A stretch of 64,000 nucleotides of DNA from Thalassospira indica (GTDB lineage: Bacteria; Pseudomonadota; Alphaproteobacteria; Rhodospirillales; Thalassospiraceae), in NCBI RefSeq assembly GCF_003403095.1, contig NZ_CP031555.1, forward strand, positions 3,278,501 to 3,342,500. The letters run 5' to 3'. This document shows, in pieces, positions 43,453-51,868 of the stretch. Positions within the stretch are counted from its first letter, which is position 1. The number at the start of each line of letters is the position of its first letter. The notes under the pieces were generated by a model. That model did no database searches and was not told the DNA's origin. It saw only the letters and a program-made list of their open reading frames with translations. The position numbers were made by a program, and so were the translations under genes.

Positions 43453-44388
43453 ATGTTTAAACGTGTCCTGATACGCATATTTTCCGTTCTGGCGGTTGCC
43501 ACCTTTGGGATGGCCGCGGGTGTCCTTCCCGCTGCACGGGCGGATATCCTTCTGCCGACGCCCGACCAAAGCGACGTTATCCGCATTGAACTGAATGGCT
43601 ATGAACAGCTTGAAAAGCTGTTTGAGGATCTTGGCTATACCGCAGAACGCTGGAACGCGGGGGAACGCATCGTTCCCCGGCTTTTCCTGCAAACCATCCC
43701 GACGAGATGGCGTGACGAACTTGCCGATCAACTGACGGTCACGGCCAAGAAACGTACATTTTTCCGGACACTCGGCCCGTTGACCCTGCTTGCGAACGAG
43801 GAAATCGCCCTGCAAAGCAGCGTCCTTAGCGATGCGATCCGCACCAACGACCTTTCAGTCATTGCCGAACTGGCCGAACAATACCGTGTTGAAACAGCCC
43901 CTGAAGACCCGGCAACCATCGTGGAACTTGAAAAACGCATCGCACCGGTTCCCCCGTCGCTTGCCATGGCGCAAATGGCCATCGAAAGCGGCTGGGGCAC
44001 ATCGCGCTTTGCCGCTCTTGGCAACGCATTGTTTGGTCAATGGACCTATGGCGGCGAAGGCATCACGCCCGAAGAACAGCGAAAGCATCTTGGTGATTAC
44101 AAGATCGCGGCTTTCAAAACACCGTTCGGTTCGGTCCGGGCCTATATGATGAACCTCAATACCGGGTCGGCTTACACGGAATTTCGCGATTTGCGCGCCA
44201 GAATGATCACCGATCAGCAACCCCTTTCGGGATCTGTCTTGGCCGAAACACTGACCCGATATTCCGAACGCGGCAGTGTCTATATCGAAGAAATTCAGGC
44301 GGTCATTCGACAAAACAAACTCAGCCCCGTCGATGACGCCGTGCTTGAAGAAAGCCCCTATTACCAACTGATCCCGTCGGGTGAATAG
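43453..44388 (+). CDS. Bax-like protein with glucosaminidase domain
   Basis: A 311-residue protein with a Sec-type leader (MFKRVLIRIFSVLAVATFGM...AARA). The C-terminal half has the mannosyl-glycoprotein endo-beta-N-acetylglucosaminidase-like domain: PPSLAMAQMAIESGWGTSRF with catalytic Glu in IESGWG, and ALGNALFGQWTY. It fits the E. coli Bax family, presumed cell-wall hydrolases acting in the periplasm; no neighbour indicates a specific role. Confidence 0.88.
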   Translation: MFKRVLIRIFSVLAVATFGMAAGVLPAARADILLPTPDQSDVIRIELNGYEQLEKLFEDLGYTAERWNAGERIVPRLFLQTIPTRWRDELADQLTVTAKKRTFFRTLGPLTLLANEEIALQSSVLSDAIRTNDLSVIAELAEQYRVETAPEDPATIVELEKRIAPVPPSLAMAQMAIESGWGTSRFAALGNALFGQWTYGGEGITPEEQRKHLGDYKIAAFKTPFGSVRAYMMNLNTGSAYTEFRDLRARMITDQQPLSGSVLAETLTRYSERGSVYIEEIQAVIRQNKLSPVDDAVLEESPYYQLIPSGE

Positions 44389-44480
44389 CCATCTCACCCG
44401 CAATCAACAAACTGGTGATTTTCATTCCATCGAACTTGCGCTTATAGTCGCTGTTTCAACGAGATAACCGGAAACACCAG

Positions 44481-45119
44481 ATGTTTGATGCCCGCCTGCG
44501 CCCGCTGATTGATGTGCCGTTAAATGCGATTGCGCGTACGCTTTCGGGCACGGGCATTACGCCGAACTTCATCACCGGCGTTGGCTTTTTCCTTGGCTTG
44601 CTGGCGGCAGGCTGTCTTGTGCTGAAACTTGATTACGCAGCACTTGTTTTTATCCTTGGATCACGGTTCATGGACGGGCTTGATGGCGCGGTTGCGCGCC
44701 ATGCCGCCCCACGGTCGCGCCATCCCAATGCAAAAAGCCAGGAAAGCGATCTTGGCGGTTACTACGATATCGTGTCCGACTTTCTGTTTTATTCGGGCAT
44801 CATTCTGGCCTTTGCCATCGGTCGTCCGGAACATGCCCTGATGGCGGCGTTTCTGATTTTCTGTTTTGTCGGCACCGGGTCGAGTTTTCTGGCCTATGCG
44901 ATCATTGCTGCCAAGCAGGGGCGCATGGATGGCGATGCCCAAGGCAAGAAGAGCTTTTTCTATCTGACCGGCATCACCGAAGGCAGCGAGACCATACTGG
45001 TCTTATGCCTTATTTGTATCTTCCCGGCCTCGTTTAACATGATCGCCGCCATTTTCGGGGCCTTGTGCCTGATGACCACCATGGGACGGGTGCTTCAGGC
45101 CAGACGCGACTTTGGCTAG
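44481..45119 (+). CDS. CDP-alcohol phosphatidyltransferase family protein
   Basis: A 212-residue membrane enzyme with about six helices. The catalytic motif reads DGLDGAVAR ... GGYYDIVSD, that is D-x2-D-G-x2-A-R then G-x3-D-x3-D. The family's spacer between the halves is normally 8-11 residues; here about 18 (rich in Arg, Ser, Pro and His) separate them, an insertion near the CDP-binding site. It transfers a phosphatidyl group from CDP-diacylglycerol to an alcohol such as glycerol phosphate, serine or inositol; acceptor unknown. Confidence 0.88.
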   Translation: MFDARLRPLIDVPLNAIARTLSGTGITPNFITGVGFFLGLLAAGCLVLKLDYAALVFILGSRFMDGLDGAVARHAAPRSRHPNAKSQESDLGGYYDIVSDFLFYSGIILAFAIGRPEHALMAAFLIFCFVGTGSSFLAYAIIAAKQGRMDGDAQGKKSFFYLTGITEGSETILVLCLICIFPASFNMIAAIFGALCLMTTMGRVLQARRDFG

Positions 45120-45288
45120 GATCGGGATTTGGGTTGGTGCGGCAAATATCGCAATATCAACCGCTTGAAACACATTCGGGGAACTGCCATATCGGATTTG
45201 TCGCCTTGTCGCTGACGATCATGACAGGATAAGGCAATAACAAAGGGCCAGCCTATCGGGCCGATCAAGAAAAACTGCAAGGAATAAA

Positions 45289-46392
45289 ATGCGGTCCATC
45301 AGGTTTCTGTGCTCTGTCTTTGTCGGATGCTTCTTGCTGGTTGCCTGTGATCAATCAGGCCCGATCAAAATCGGTTTCATTGCGGGCCTGTCCGGCCCCG
45401 GATCGGATGCCGGAACGGATGCGCTTGATGCGTTGAAACTAGCCGCCCAACAGGTCAATACCGATGGCGGCATCAATGGTCGCATGGTGGAAATCATTCC
45501 ACGTGATGATCTGAAAACACCGGAAGTGGCCCAAAATCACGTGCGCGAGCTCAAGCGCCTTGGCGTTGATGCCATTGTCGGCCCGATCATCAGTTCGATC
45601 GGTATGGCAATGCTGCCGGTGATCAATGAATTGGGTGTCGTGACCATTTCGCCGACGGTCTCTGCGGCCGACTTTGCCGGTTTTCGTGACAACCTGTTTC
45701 GCATGAACACCACGACGCGTGAAAATGCGCGCGCCTATGCGCGTCGTTATATCGATCAGGGCTATGAACGTGTCGCCCTTGCCCTTGACGGCCAGAACCA
45801 GGCCTTTGCCGACAGCTGGTATCGGGAATTCCTTCTGGAACTTGATGCCCTTGACGGGCGGGTCATCTCCAAAATCTGGATCAATACCGACAATATCACC
45901 CACGCCGAAGCAGCAGCCCAACTGTTGGCCGACGATCCTGACGCGATCGTTCTGATCACCAACAGCACAGACAGTGCGATGATGGCGCAGGAAATCCGCA
46001 AGCTGTCCTCAAGCATTCCGCTTTCTGTCTCAGAATGGGCAGGTTCACAGGCCCTGATCGAGGTCGGTGGCGAGGCGGTTGAGGGCGTGGAACTGGCACA
46101 GGTCTATGACCACTATGACACCAATCCACGCTTCCAGAAATTTGTCGCGGCGTTCAACGAAATGTTCGGTCGTCAACCCGGCTATACCGCGGTTCTGGGC
46201 TATGACGCGGCGACCGTTTTGTTTGCCGCACTCCGCACCAAGCACCCGGATCAATCGCTTGCCGATGCGCTGACCAATCTGCCGCCGCAACAGGGGCTGC
46301 ATCAGGAACTGGTGTTTGATGCCTTTGGCGATGGCAATCGCAACATCTATTTTGTGGCCATCCAGGACGGAAAATTCATCCGGGTCGACTAA
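45289..46392 (+). CDS. ABC-type branched-chain amino acid / amide substrate-binding lipoprotein
   Basis: A 367-residue protein with lipobox LLVACDQSG (lipidated Cys around residue 20) and a periplasmic-binding fold of the LivJ type (IKIGFIAGLSGPGSDAGTDA, VVEIIPRDD-like RMVEIIPRDDLKTPEVAQNH). No permease or ATPase genes are adjacent, so it is an orphan binding protein or a sensory component. A strong terminator follows. Confidence 0.87.
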   Translation: MRSIRFLCSVFVGCFLLVACDQSGPIKIGFIAGLSGPGSDAGTDALDALKLAAQQVNTDGGINGRMVEIIPRDDLKTPEVAQNHVRELKRLGVDAIVGPIISSIGMAMLPVINELGVVTISPTVSAADFAGFRDNLFRMNTTTRENARAYARRYIDQGYERVALALDGQNQAFADSWYREFLLELDALDGRVISKIWINTDNITHAEAAAQLLADDPDAIVLITNSTDSAMMAQEIRKLSSSIPLSVSEWAGSQALIEVGGEAVEGVELAQVYDHYDTNPRFQKFVAAFNEMFGRQPGYTAVLGYDAATVLFAALRTKHPDQSLADALTNLPPQQGLHQELVFDAFGDGNRNIYFVAIQDGKFIRVD

Positions 46393-46414
46393 ACAAGGCA
46401 CGTAATTTCCAAAA

Positions 46415-46446
46415 TAAAAGCCCTGCAACTGCAGGGCTTTTTTGTC
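46415..46446 (+). terminator. rho-independent terminator
   Basis: AAAAGCCCTGCA act TGCAGGGCTTTT followed by TTGTC, after the binding lipoprotein gene. Confidence 0.9.
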
Positions 46447-46473
46447 TCAGGTCGGTATCGCTATCAACCGATC

Positions 46474-46821
46474 CTAGTGATCGCTTTCCTCAAGGAAATG
46501 ATCGCCAAGGCCGGTATCATATTCCATGCCTTCCTTGGTCAGAACGATGCTGGCCGGATAGCCTTCCTTGACGAGCCCCTTGCGGGCAAGTGCGACCCAA
46601 ACAGCCGGGTTATCGAACCCGCTGGCATCCCGGGCGGCCACAGTGAACTTTCCAACATGAACATGGTCGCCATGGGCATGGGGGACACGCAGAAGCGTTG
46701 CTTCGCCGGTGGCCTCGTCAATCTTGCCCGAATTCGGGTCCTTGGCAATCACCTGGGCCAGCACAAGGGTGCGCAGCTGCAGATTGTTGAGTTTCAGTGG
46801 ATTTTTGCGAACGAATGCCAT
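46474..46821 (-). CDS. conserved-looking hypothetical protein, 115 residues
   Basis: A protein of 115 residues without signal or membrane segment. It is Val/Leu-rich with a His-rich patch VPHAHGDHVHVGKF and a mixed alpha/beta pattern; PHAHGDHVHVG could bind metal. No family recognised. It is a single gene between the binding lipoprotein terminator and the GIY-YIG gene. Codon use resembles the neighbours, supporting that it is real. Confidence 0.7.
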   Translation of the reverse strand: MAFVRKNPLKLNNLQLRTLVLAQVIAKDPNSGKIDEATGEATLLRVPHAHGDHVHVGKFTVAARDASGFDNPAVWVALARKGLVKEGYPASIVLTKEGMEYDTGLGDHFLEESDH

Positions 46822-46918
46822 GATGAAGGATACCCCGGTTTATATGCGTTTGTCGCAAGGACATATCTGTCACTTGGCGCAATGATGCAAGCCCTGATTT
46901 TCGCCCAAATCAACCAGA

Positions 46919-47191
46919 CTATCCACCTGCCAGCATCTTACGCAGCTTGCGATCGCGCTTAAGATGCCATTCCCGGCTCATCGCCTGCCCGAAGGTGCGA
47001 AACCGTTCGACATAAACCAGCTCCCACTGGCGTCCACGCGTCGTCTTGGCCCCCTTGCCGCAATTATGCGTCGCAAGCCTGGCCTCAACATCGGTCGACC
47101 AGCCAACATAGGTTCGGGGCAAAGCGGCCTTGCCCTGCCCCGGCCTGAAATCACATTCGCGCAGCACATAAACAAAGGTGAATGACGCCAT
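46919..47191 (-). CDS. GIY-YIG nuclease family protein (YhbQ/UPF0213-like)
   Basis: A 90-residue single-domain protein. FTFVYVLRECDF and TYVGWSTDVEARLATH are the two beta-strands of GIY-YIG with YV and YVG replacing GIY/YIG, followed by KTTRGRQWELVYVERF and ending with Arg/Lys-rich helices (SREWHLKRDRKLRKML). Such small proteins bind branched DNA or have no known substrate. Stand-alone gene. Confidence 0.88.
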   Translation of the reverse strand: MASFTFVYVLRECDFRPGQGKAALPRTYVGWSTDVEARLATHNCGKGAKTTRGRQWELVYVERFRTFGQAMSREWHLKRDRKLRKMLAGG

Positions 47192-47223
47192 GCTAGCACC
47201 ACCCTTTGTGTTGGGTACTTGGT

Positions 47224-47363
47224 GATATGTTGGATTTCGTCACAGGGCGTGTCGAAAATGCCTGTTTGCGAGAACCGGCGCGCAGAGTACTTAACGTACG
47301 TGAGCACCGGAAGCGCAGCAAATGGGTGTTTGCAGACCGTCCTGTGACGAAAGGCGACATATC
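47224..47363. repeat. 140-bp long imperfect palindrome
   Basis: Left arm begins GATATGTTGGATTTCGTCAC and right arm ends GTGACGAAAGGCGACATATC; inner arms CAGGGCG/CGTCCTG, TTTGCG/CGCAGCAAA and CCGG...CCGG continue the pairing down to GTAC-type palindromes at the centre. It ends at the stop codon of the SDR gene. Too long for a simple terminator; a folded RNA or mobile intergenic repeat is likely. Confidence 0.6.
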
Positions 47364-48144
47364 AGCCCATGGTGGAGTTGAAGGCTCCGCCATCAAGCAA
47401 GACATTCTGCCCGACCATGAATTTCGCATGCTCGCTGCACATGAAGGCACAGGTCGCCCCGAAATCAAGCGGATCACCAAAACGTCCCGTGGGAAGACCC
47501 GCCTGGGTTTTGGTGCGTGCCTCTTCCAGCGAAATGCCTTCTGCCTTGGATTTGTTGGTCATCAGCGCATTGATACGGTCCGTATCGTGCTGGCCCGGCA
47601 GGAGGTTGTTCATAATCACACCATCCTTGGCTACTTGGCGCGAAGTCCCGGCGACAAAGCCGGTCAGACCGGCACGCGCACCGTTTGAAAGGCCCAGATG
47701 CGGGATTGGCGATTTAACCGAACCCGATGTGATATTCACAATCCGGCCCCACTGGCGCGAAATCATGCCCGGCAGAACCGCGGTCGCAAGCAGGATCGGT
47801 GTCAGCATGTTCGACTGAACGGCGGCTTCCCATTCCTTCTGACCCCAGTCGGACCACACCCCCGGGGGCGGACCACCGGCGTTGTTCACAAGAATATCCG
47901 GCGCATCGACAGCAGCCAGAACCTTGTTACGGCCTTCTTCGATGGTAATGTCGCAGGCGACCGTTGTGACATTCACGCCATAGGTATCACGGATATATTC
48001 CGCGGTTTCACTCAGCGGCCCTTCGGAACGCGCATTGAGCACAAGATCAACACCGGCTTCGGCCAGCTTGATCGCGCAGCCACGACCAAGCCCCTTGGAT
48101 GACGCACACACAATGGCCTTGCGGCCCTTAATTCCAAGATCCAA
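47362..48144 (-). CDS. SDR-family oxidoreductase-like protein with degenerate active site
   Basis: A 260-residue Rossmann protein starting MDLGIKGRKAIVCASSKGLG; the motif TGxxxGxG is altered to ASSKGLGRG, the NNAG motif (LVNNAGGPPPG) is kept and the Ser of ITSGS is present. At the usual YxxxK position it reads LSNGARAG, so the catalytic Tyr and Lys are missing. A branch of beta-ketoacyl-ACP-reductase-like SDRs shows the same loss. It therefore may use a different mechanism or bind without catalysis. It ends DGGAFNSTMG. Confidence 0.85.
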   Translation of the reverse strand: MDLGIKGRKAIVCASSKGLGRGCAIKLAEAGVDLVLNARSEGPLSETAEYIRDTYGVNVTTVACDITIEEGRNKVLAAVDAPDILVNNAGGPPPGVWSDWGQKEWEAAVQSNMLTPILLATAVLPGMISRQWGRIVNITSGSVKSPIPHLGLSNGARAGLTGFVAGTSRQVAKDGVIMNNLLPGQHDTDRINALMTNKSKAEGISLEEARTKTQAGLPTGRFGDPLDFGATCAFMCSEHAKFMVGQNVLLDGGAFNSTMG

Positions 48145-48515
48145 TGGATCCTCCCATTTTCAGGAATTCAGACAATGGCAGGAATTTAGCCCGCACAGGC
48201 CAACCGGGTCAAACGCCCTTCCACGATTTGGAAAACGAATGTTCCAAAATATTCGACAATCCCAAACGCCAGTAGAAAAGCGCCGCCGCCATTTATCACC
48301 ATCGGTGCATTTACATAATCTGAGCACCGGTCAGACGCCGCCGGTTCGGAAAATGATAACTTTTGCGAAATTGATAAAGAATTTCCGTGGCTTGCCCATT
48401 TGATCGTCACTAGCCTTCGCCCACAAACAATCAATCAACCAAAGCACCGGGGCACATCCAAAGGCGTGCCTGCCCGACGCTCAACACGCTTATATGTAGC
48501 CCGACAGGTTTTACC
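48145..48515. other. non-coding region between SDR and inverse autotransporter genes
   Basis: About 370 bases without a convincing gene; AT-rich towards 48340-48380. It must hold divergent promoters for both genes; no specific motif recognised. Confidence 0.5.
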
Positions 48516-50126
48516 GTGAAGACACTCTTCCGCCCCCAGATACCACTGCCACTTGCCGTTTTTGCAACGCTTCTCAGTCTGACCTCGCCCAGCAGTGCAC
48601 AGGATCAAACTTCTGCCAAATGGGGAGCGCACCTTGATCTTGAAGGCAAAGCAGGCACAGACCGCAATCTCGGTGAGACCGATCTTTTCATTCCGCTTCT
48701 TCAGAATGAAGATACGCTGTTCTTTACTAATTTACGTACACGCATGGATGATGGCAGCAGTGTTGAAGGCAATTTCGGCCTTGGCATCCGCCACATGCAT
48801 GAAAGTGGCTGGAATCTGGGTGGTGTTGCCTATTTTGATCGCCGACAAAGCGAATGGGGCAACTACTTCAATCAGGTAACACTTGGTGCCGAGGCGCTTT
48901 CAACCGACTGGGATTTTCGCAGCAACGCCTATATCCCGCAGGGAAGCCGTGTTCGCAATGTTAACGCCTTGAACGAGGCCAATCTGTCGGGCACAACCAT
49001 CAGCTTCCGCGGCGGCGAAGAACGCAGCATGGCGGGCTTTGATGGCGAAATCGGCTGGCGTCTGCCGGTCTATGAACCAGAAGAACCCCGGCAAATCCGA
49101 TTGTTTGCCGGTGGATATCATTTCTTTGCCGATAAAGTCGAGGACATAACCGGCCCACGACTGCGGGCTGAAATGACATTCGACGAGGTACCCTGGCTTT
49201 GGAACGGATCGCGCTTTTCCATAGGAGGCGAATGGCAACATGACAAACCGCGTGGCTCACAGGGATTTGTTACAGCACGTCTGCGCATTCCGCTGCAATT
49301 CTTTGGCGCAGGCCACAAGCGCCTGACACCGATGGAACGGCGCATGACTGATCCGGTGGTCCGTGACATTGATATTGTCAGCCAAGCTGGCGCCTTCGGC
49401 CCGGTTGAAACCGCCACAGAAACAGCCGATGGCCAAACTTTGACGGTTATCAACGCCTCATCGGTGGCCGATACAGATGAATTCAATATTGACCTGGGCA
49501 CAGCAGGGGCCAATACGGTTATCATTGACGGAACAATTGATGTAGATAAGCAGGTAAATATGGTTGCCGGTCAAACGCTGGTCGGGTCTGGCAATATCAC
49601 TGTTAAATCCCCTTCCGGTCGGGAAGCGGTCCTGACCATCTCCGGCGGCAAAATCGCGGCGACGAACCAAAATAACGCTTATACACTGCTGATGAGAGAT
49701 AATACCAAACTGATCGGAATGACCGTCAGCAATTCGAATAATGGGACTGGCACGTTTGCAGTTCGCGCTGACAACACAACCGGTGTCACAATCGAAAACA
49801 GCACACTTACGTCCTTTGATGGGACAACGAGTAGCGTTGCCATCGCAGCCAGTGGCTCAACAAATCTGGTCGTTCGTAACAACACGTTATCGGCATCATC
49901 CAATACCGCCACTACGAACGGAATTGTTGTTGGAAACGCCACCAATGCGACCATTGCCAACAACACGTTTTCACTTTCAACCACCGGCACCAAAAGAGTT
50001 ATTAGCGGTAACGGAGCAACAATTTTCAACGTCGCATCAACCGGGAACACGACCAATGATGGTAGCTGTTTCTTTGCTGCGGCACCGACACGTTCTGTAG
50101 GCTTTAGCACCATCAATTGCCCGTAG
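48516..50126 (+). CDS. inverse autotransporter beta-barrel protein with beta-helix passenger
   Basis: A 536-residue protein starting at GTG 48516, with a Sec leader (MKTLFRPQIPLPLAVFATLL...SSA). Residues about 30-270 match the inverse autotransporter / intimin beta-domain (LDLEGKAGTDRNLGETDLFI, FGLGIRHMHESGWNLGGVAY, ending with LTPMERRMTDPVVRDIDIVS). Residues about 300-536 are not Ig-like repeats as in intimin but an Asn/Thr-rich right-handed beta-helix pattern with recurring VT(I)ENSTL, VVRNNTLS and ATIANNTFS turns, as in pectate-lyase-like repeats. Surface-exposed adhesin or polysaccharide-binding protein is likely; no secreted partner is adjacent. Confidence 0.82.
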   Translation: MKTLFRPQIPLPLAVFATLLSLTSPSSAQDQTSAKWGAHLDLEGKAGTDRNLGETDLFIPLLQNEDTLFFTNLRTRMDDGSSVEGNFGLGIRHMHESGWNLGGVAYFDRRQSEWGNYFNQVTLGAEALSTDWDFRSNAYIPQGSRVRNVNALNEANLSGTTISFRGGEERSMAGFDGEIGWRLPVYEPEEPRQIRLFAGGYHFFADKVEDITGPRLRAEMTFDEVPWLWNGSRFSIGGEWQHDKPRGSQGFVTARLRIPLQFFGAGHKRLTPMERRMTDPVVRDIDIVSQAGAFGPVETATETADGQTLTVINASSVADTDEFNIDLGTAGANTVIIDGTIDVDKQVNMVAGQTLVGSGNITVKSPSGREAVLTISGGKIAATNQNNAYTLLMRDNTKLIGMTVSNSNNGTGTFAVRADNTTGVTIENSTLTSFDGTTSSVAIAASGSTNLVVRNNTLSASSNTATTNGIVVGNATNATIANNTFSLSTTGTKRVISGNGATIFNVASTGNTTNDGSCFFAAAPTRSVGFSTINCP

Positions 50127-50154
50127 AATAAACGGCGAGTTGACAGCAAAGACC

Positions 50155-50808
50155 TCAGCCAAACACCGCATCATGCGCCGTAACATAGGCAATGGCGGCC
50201 TTGGACACATCGCTGGCGGTCATGCCGGGTTTATAGATGCCCGATCCAAGGCCAAAGCCATCGCAGCCCGCCTTAGCATAGGTGCTAAAATCATCCGGGC
50301 CAACCCCGCCGACAGCAAAAACCGGCAGGTCTTTGGGCAGGACCGCGCGCATGGCCTTGATGCCCTCAGACCCGATGATGCTGGCCGGAAAAATCTTGAG
50401 GCCATCTGCGCCGGCCTTGATCGCGGCAAAGCATTCGGTGGGCGTCAAAACGCCGGGCCAAGACCCCATGCCCAGTTCCTTGGTCTTGGCGATCACGTCG
50501 ATATCGCAATTTGGCGACACGATGAATTCACCATTCGCCGCTTTGACATTGGCAACATCATCGGGGGTCAGGACCGTCCCCGCCCCGATCATCGCCGCAT
50601 CGCCAACCGCGTCTTTCATCGCCGCAATGCTTTTAAGCGGTTCGGGGGAATTCAGCGGCACTTCGATCATGGTGATCCCGGCATCGACCAGCGCGCGCGC
50701 CATATCAACGGCCTCATGGGGCTGTACGCCGCGCAGGATCGCGATCAGGCGGCGATGGGCCTTGCCGGTTACCGGATCGGTAATCTGTTCTCCGACATAG
50801 TTTGTCAT
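50155..50808 (-). CDS. dgoA: 2-dehydro-3-deoxy-6-phosphogalactonate aldolase
   Basis: A 217-residue class I KDPG/KDPGal aldolase. Glu in MIEVPLNSPEPLKS and the Schiff-base Lys in GLKIFPASIIG are present, as is the phosphate loop FAVGGVGPDDFSTY. With the adjacent kinase (4-base gap) it completes the DeLey-Doudoroff galactonate branch, cleaving to pyruvate and glyceraldehyde-3-phosphate. No dehydratase gene is in view. Confidence 0.92.
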   Translation of the reverse strand: MTNYVGEQITDPVTGKAHRRLIAILRGVQPHEAVDMARALVDAGITMIEVPLNSPEPLKSIAAMKDAVGDAAMIGAGTVLTPDDVANVKAANGEFIVSPNCDIDVIAKTKELGMGSWPGVLTPTECFAAIKAGADGLKIFPASIIGSEGIKAMRAVLPKDLPVFAVGGVGPDDFSTYAKAGCDGFGLGSGIYKPGMTASDVSKAAIAYVTAHDAVFG

Positions 50809-50811
50809 GGC

Positions 50812-51759
50812 TCAGGTCTCCTGTGGTGGCGAAATAAGGGTGTCATGGGCCTGACGCAGCCCCGAAAGCGTGATTGCAGCACCGTCTTGCAAGGCCGCCC
50901 TATAGCCATGAACGGCCAAGGCCGCCTGATAAAGCGACGCCAGCTTGCCCGCCCCGATGAGCGCGATGTTCTCGCCCGGCTGCAAAAGCCCCAAAACATC
51001 GGCGATTTCTGCACCAATTACCGTGCCCGACAAAACCGATGCCCCCGGGGCCACAGATGCGCCCACAGGTGCCACCAGCGCGCCCGCCCGCACCCCAAAA
51101 AGGCTATGCAAAAACGCGGTTGGCTGTTCGGATGCCTTGCGCACCGCATCAGCAAAACTCGCATCATCCCAAGTATCATCAACCGAATGGCGCAGGATGG
51201 AGTGTTGGAAGAGCAAGGCAAACACCTCGCCACTCATATAGGTGCGAAAGCCCCTGATCATGCCTGTGCTGACATGCGCCCATTTCGAATGGGTACCTGG
51301 CAAACAGACCCAACCGGCAAAGTCCGGATTTTGCGCCATGAAGCCGACAAGCTGGGTTTCCTCGCCGCGCATGACGTCAGGGTCAGCGCGCTGACAAAGC
51401 CCCGGCAGGATAAAAACAGAAATGCGAGGATCGGTCACATTCGGCGTCACCGCTCCCTTTGCCAGATCGCTCGGACGTGCCGGCACATCGCAATAAGGGG
51501 CTTCAAGCCAGCCTTGCTTGGCCCCGGCCATGCCGCAAATCACCACCGGCAGCTTTGCCGGGGCAGCGCCAAGCCAATCTTCGATCAGGTCGATCAGGAC
51601 CGCCTCAAACGAAAGTTTGGGGTCGCCTGCAATCGCATTCATACCCAGCGGACTTTCCGCCGAACCAAGGATGTTAGCGGTATCATCCATCGCCCAAAGG
51701 CGCAGGTTCGACGTCCCCCAATCAACCGCGATCCAGCTCGGGAAGATCTTTTTAGTCAT
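50812..51759 (-). CDS. dgoK: 2-dehydro-3-deoxygalactonokinase
   Basis: A 315-residue sugar kinase of the ASKHA fold. WIAVDWGTSNLRLWAMDD is the phosphate-1 motif and AGWVCLPGTHSKWAHV the conserved DgoK block. It phosphorylates 2-keto-3-deoxygalactonate for the aldolase encoded four bases downstream, so the two are one operon. No regulator or transporter of the pathway is adjacent. Confidence 0.92.
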   Translation of the reverse strand: MTKKIFPSWIAVDWGTSNLRLWAMDDTANILGSAESPLGMNAIAGDPKLSFEAVLIDLIEDWLGAAPAKLPVVICGMAGAKQGWLEAPYCDVPARPSDLAKGAVTPNVTDPRISVFILPGLCQRADPDVMRGEETQLVGFMAQNPDFAGWVCLPGTHSKWAHVSTGMIRGFRTYMSGEVFALLFQHSILRHSVDDTWDDASFADAVRKASEQPTAFLHSLFGVRAGALVAPVGASVAPGASVLSGTVIGAEIADVLGLLQPGENIALIGAGKLASLYQAALAVHGYRAALQDGAAITLSGLRQAHDTLISPPQET

Positions 51760-51868
51760 GCTCGAATACGTCCCTTCCCGTGAAATTCCTTATTGGTTTT
51801 ATTCCTCATACTATTTCGCGCACACCAGTTCAACTGCAACCAGCACACACGCCAATAGCACCGAAGCT

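Noticed and set aside
48035-48403. Plus-strand frame spanning the SDR start and its upstream region
   Set aside because: Half lies antisense to the SDR gene and no ribosome site or domain is visible.
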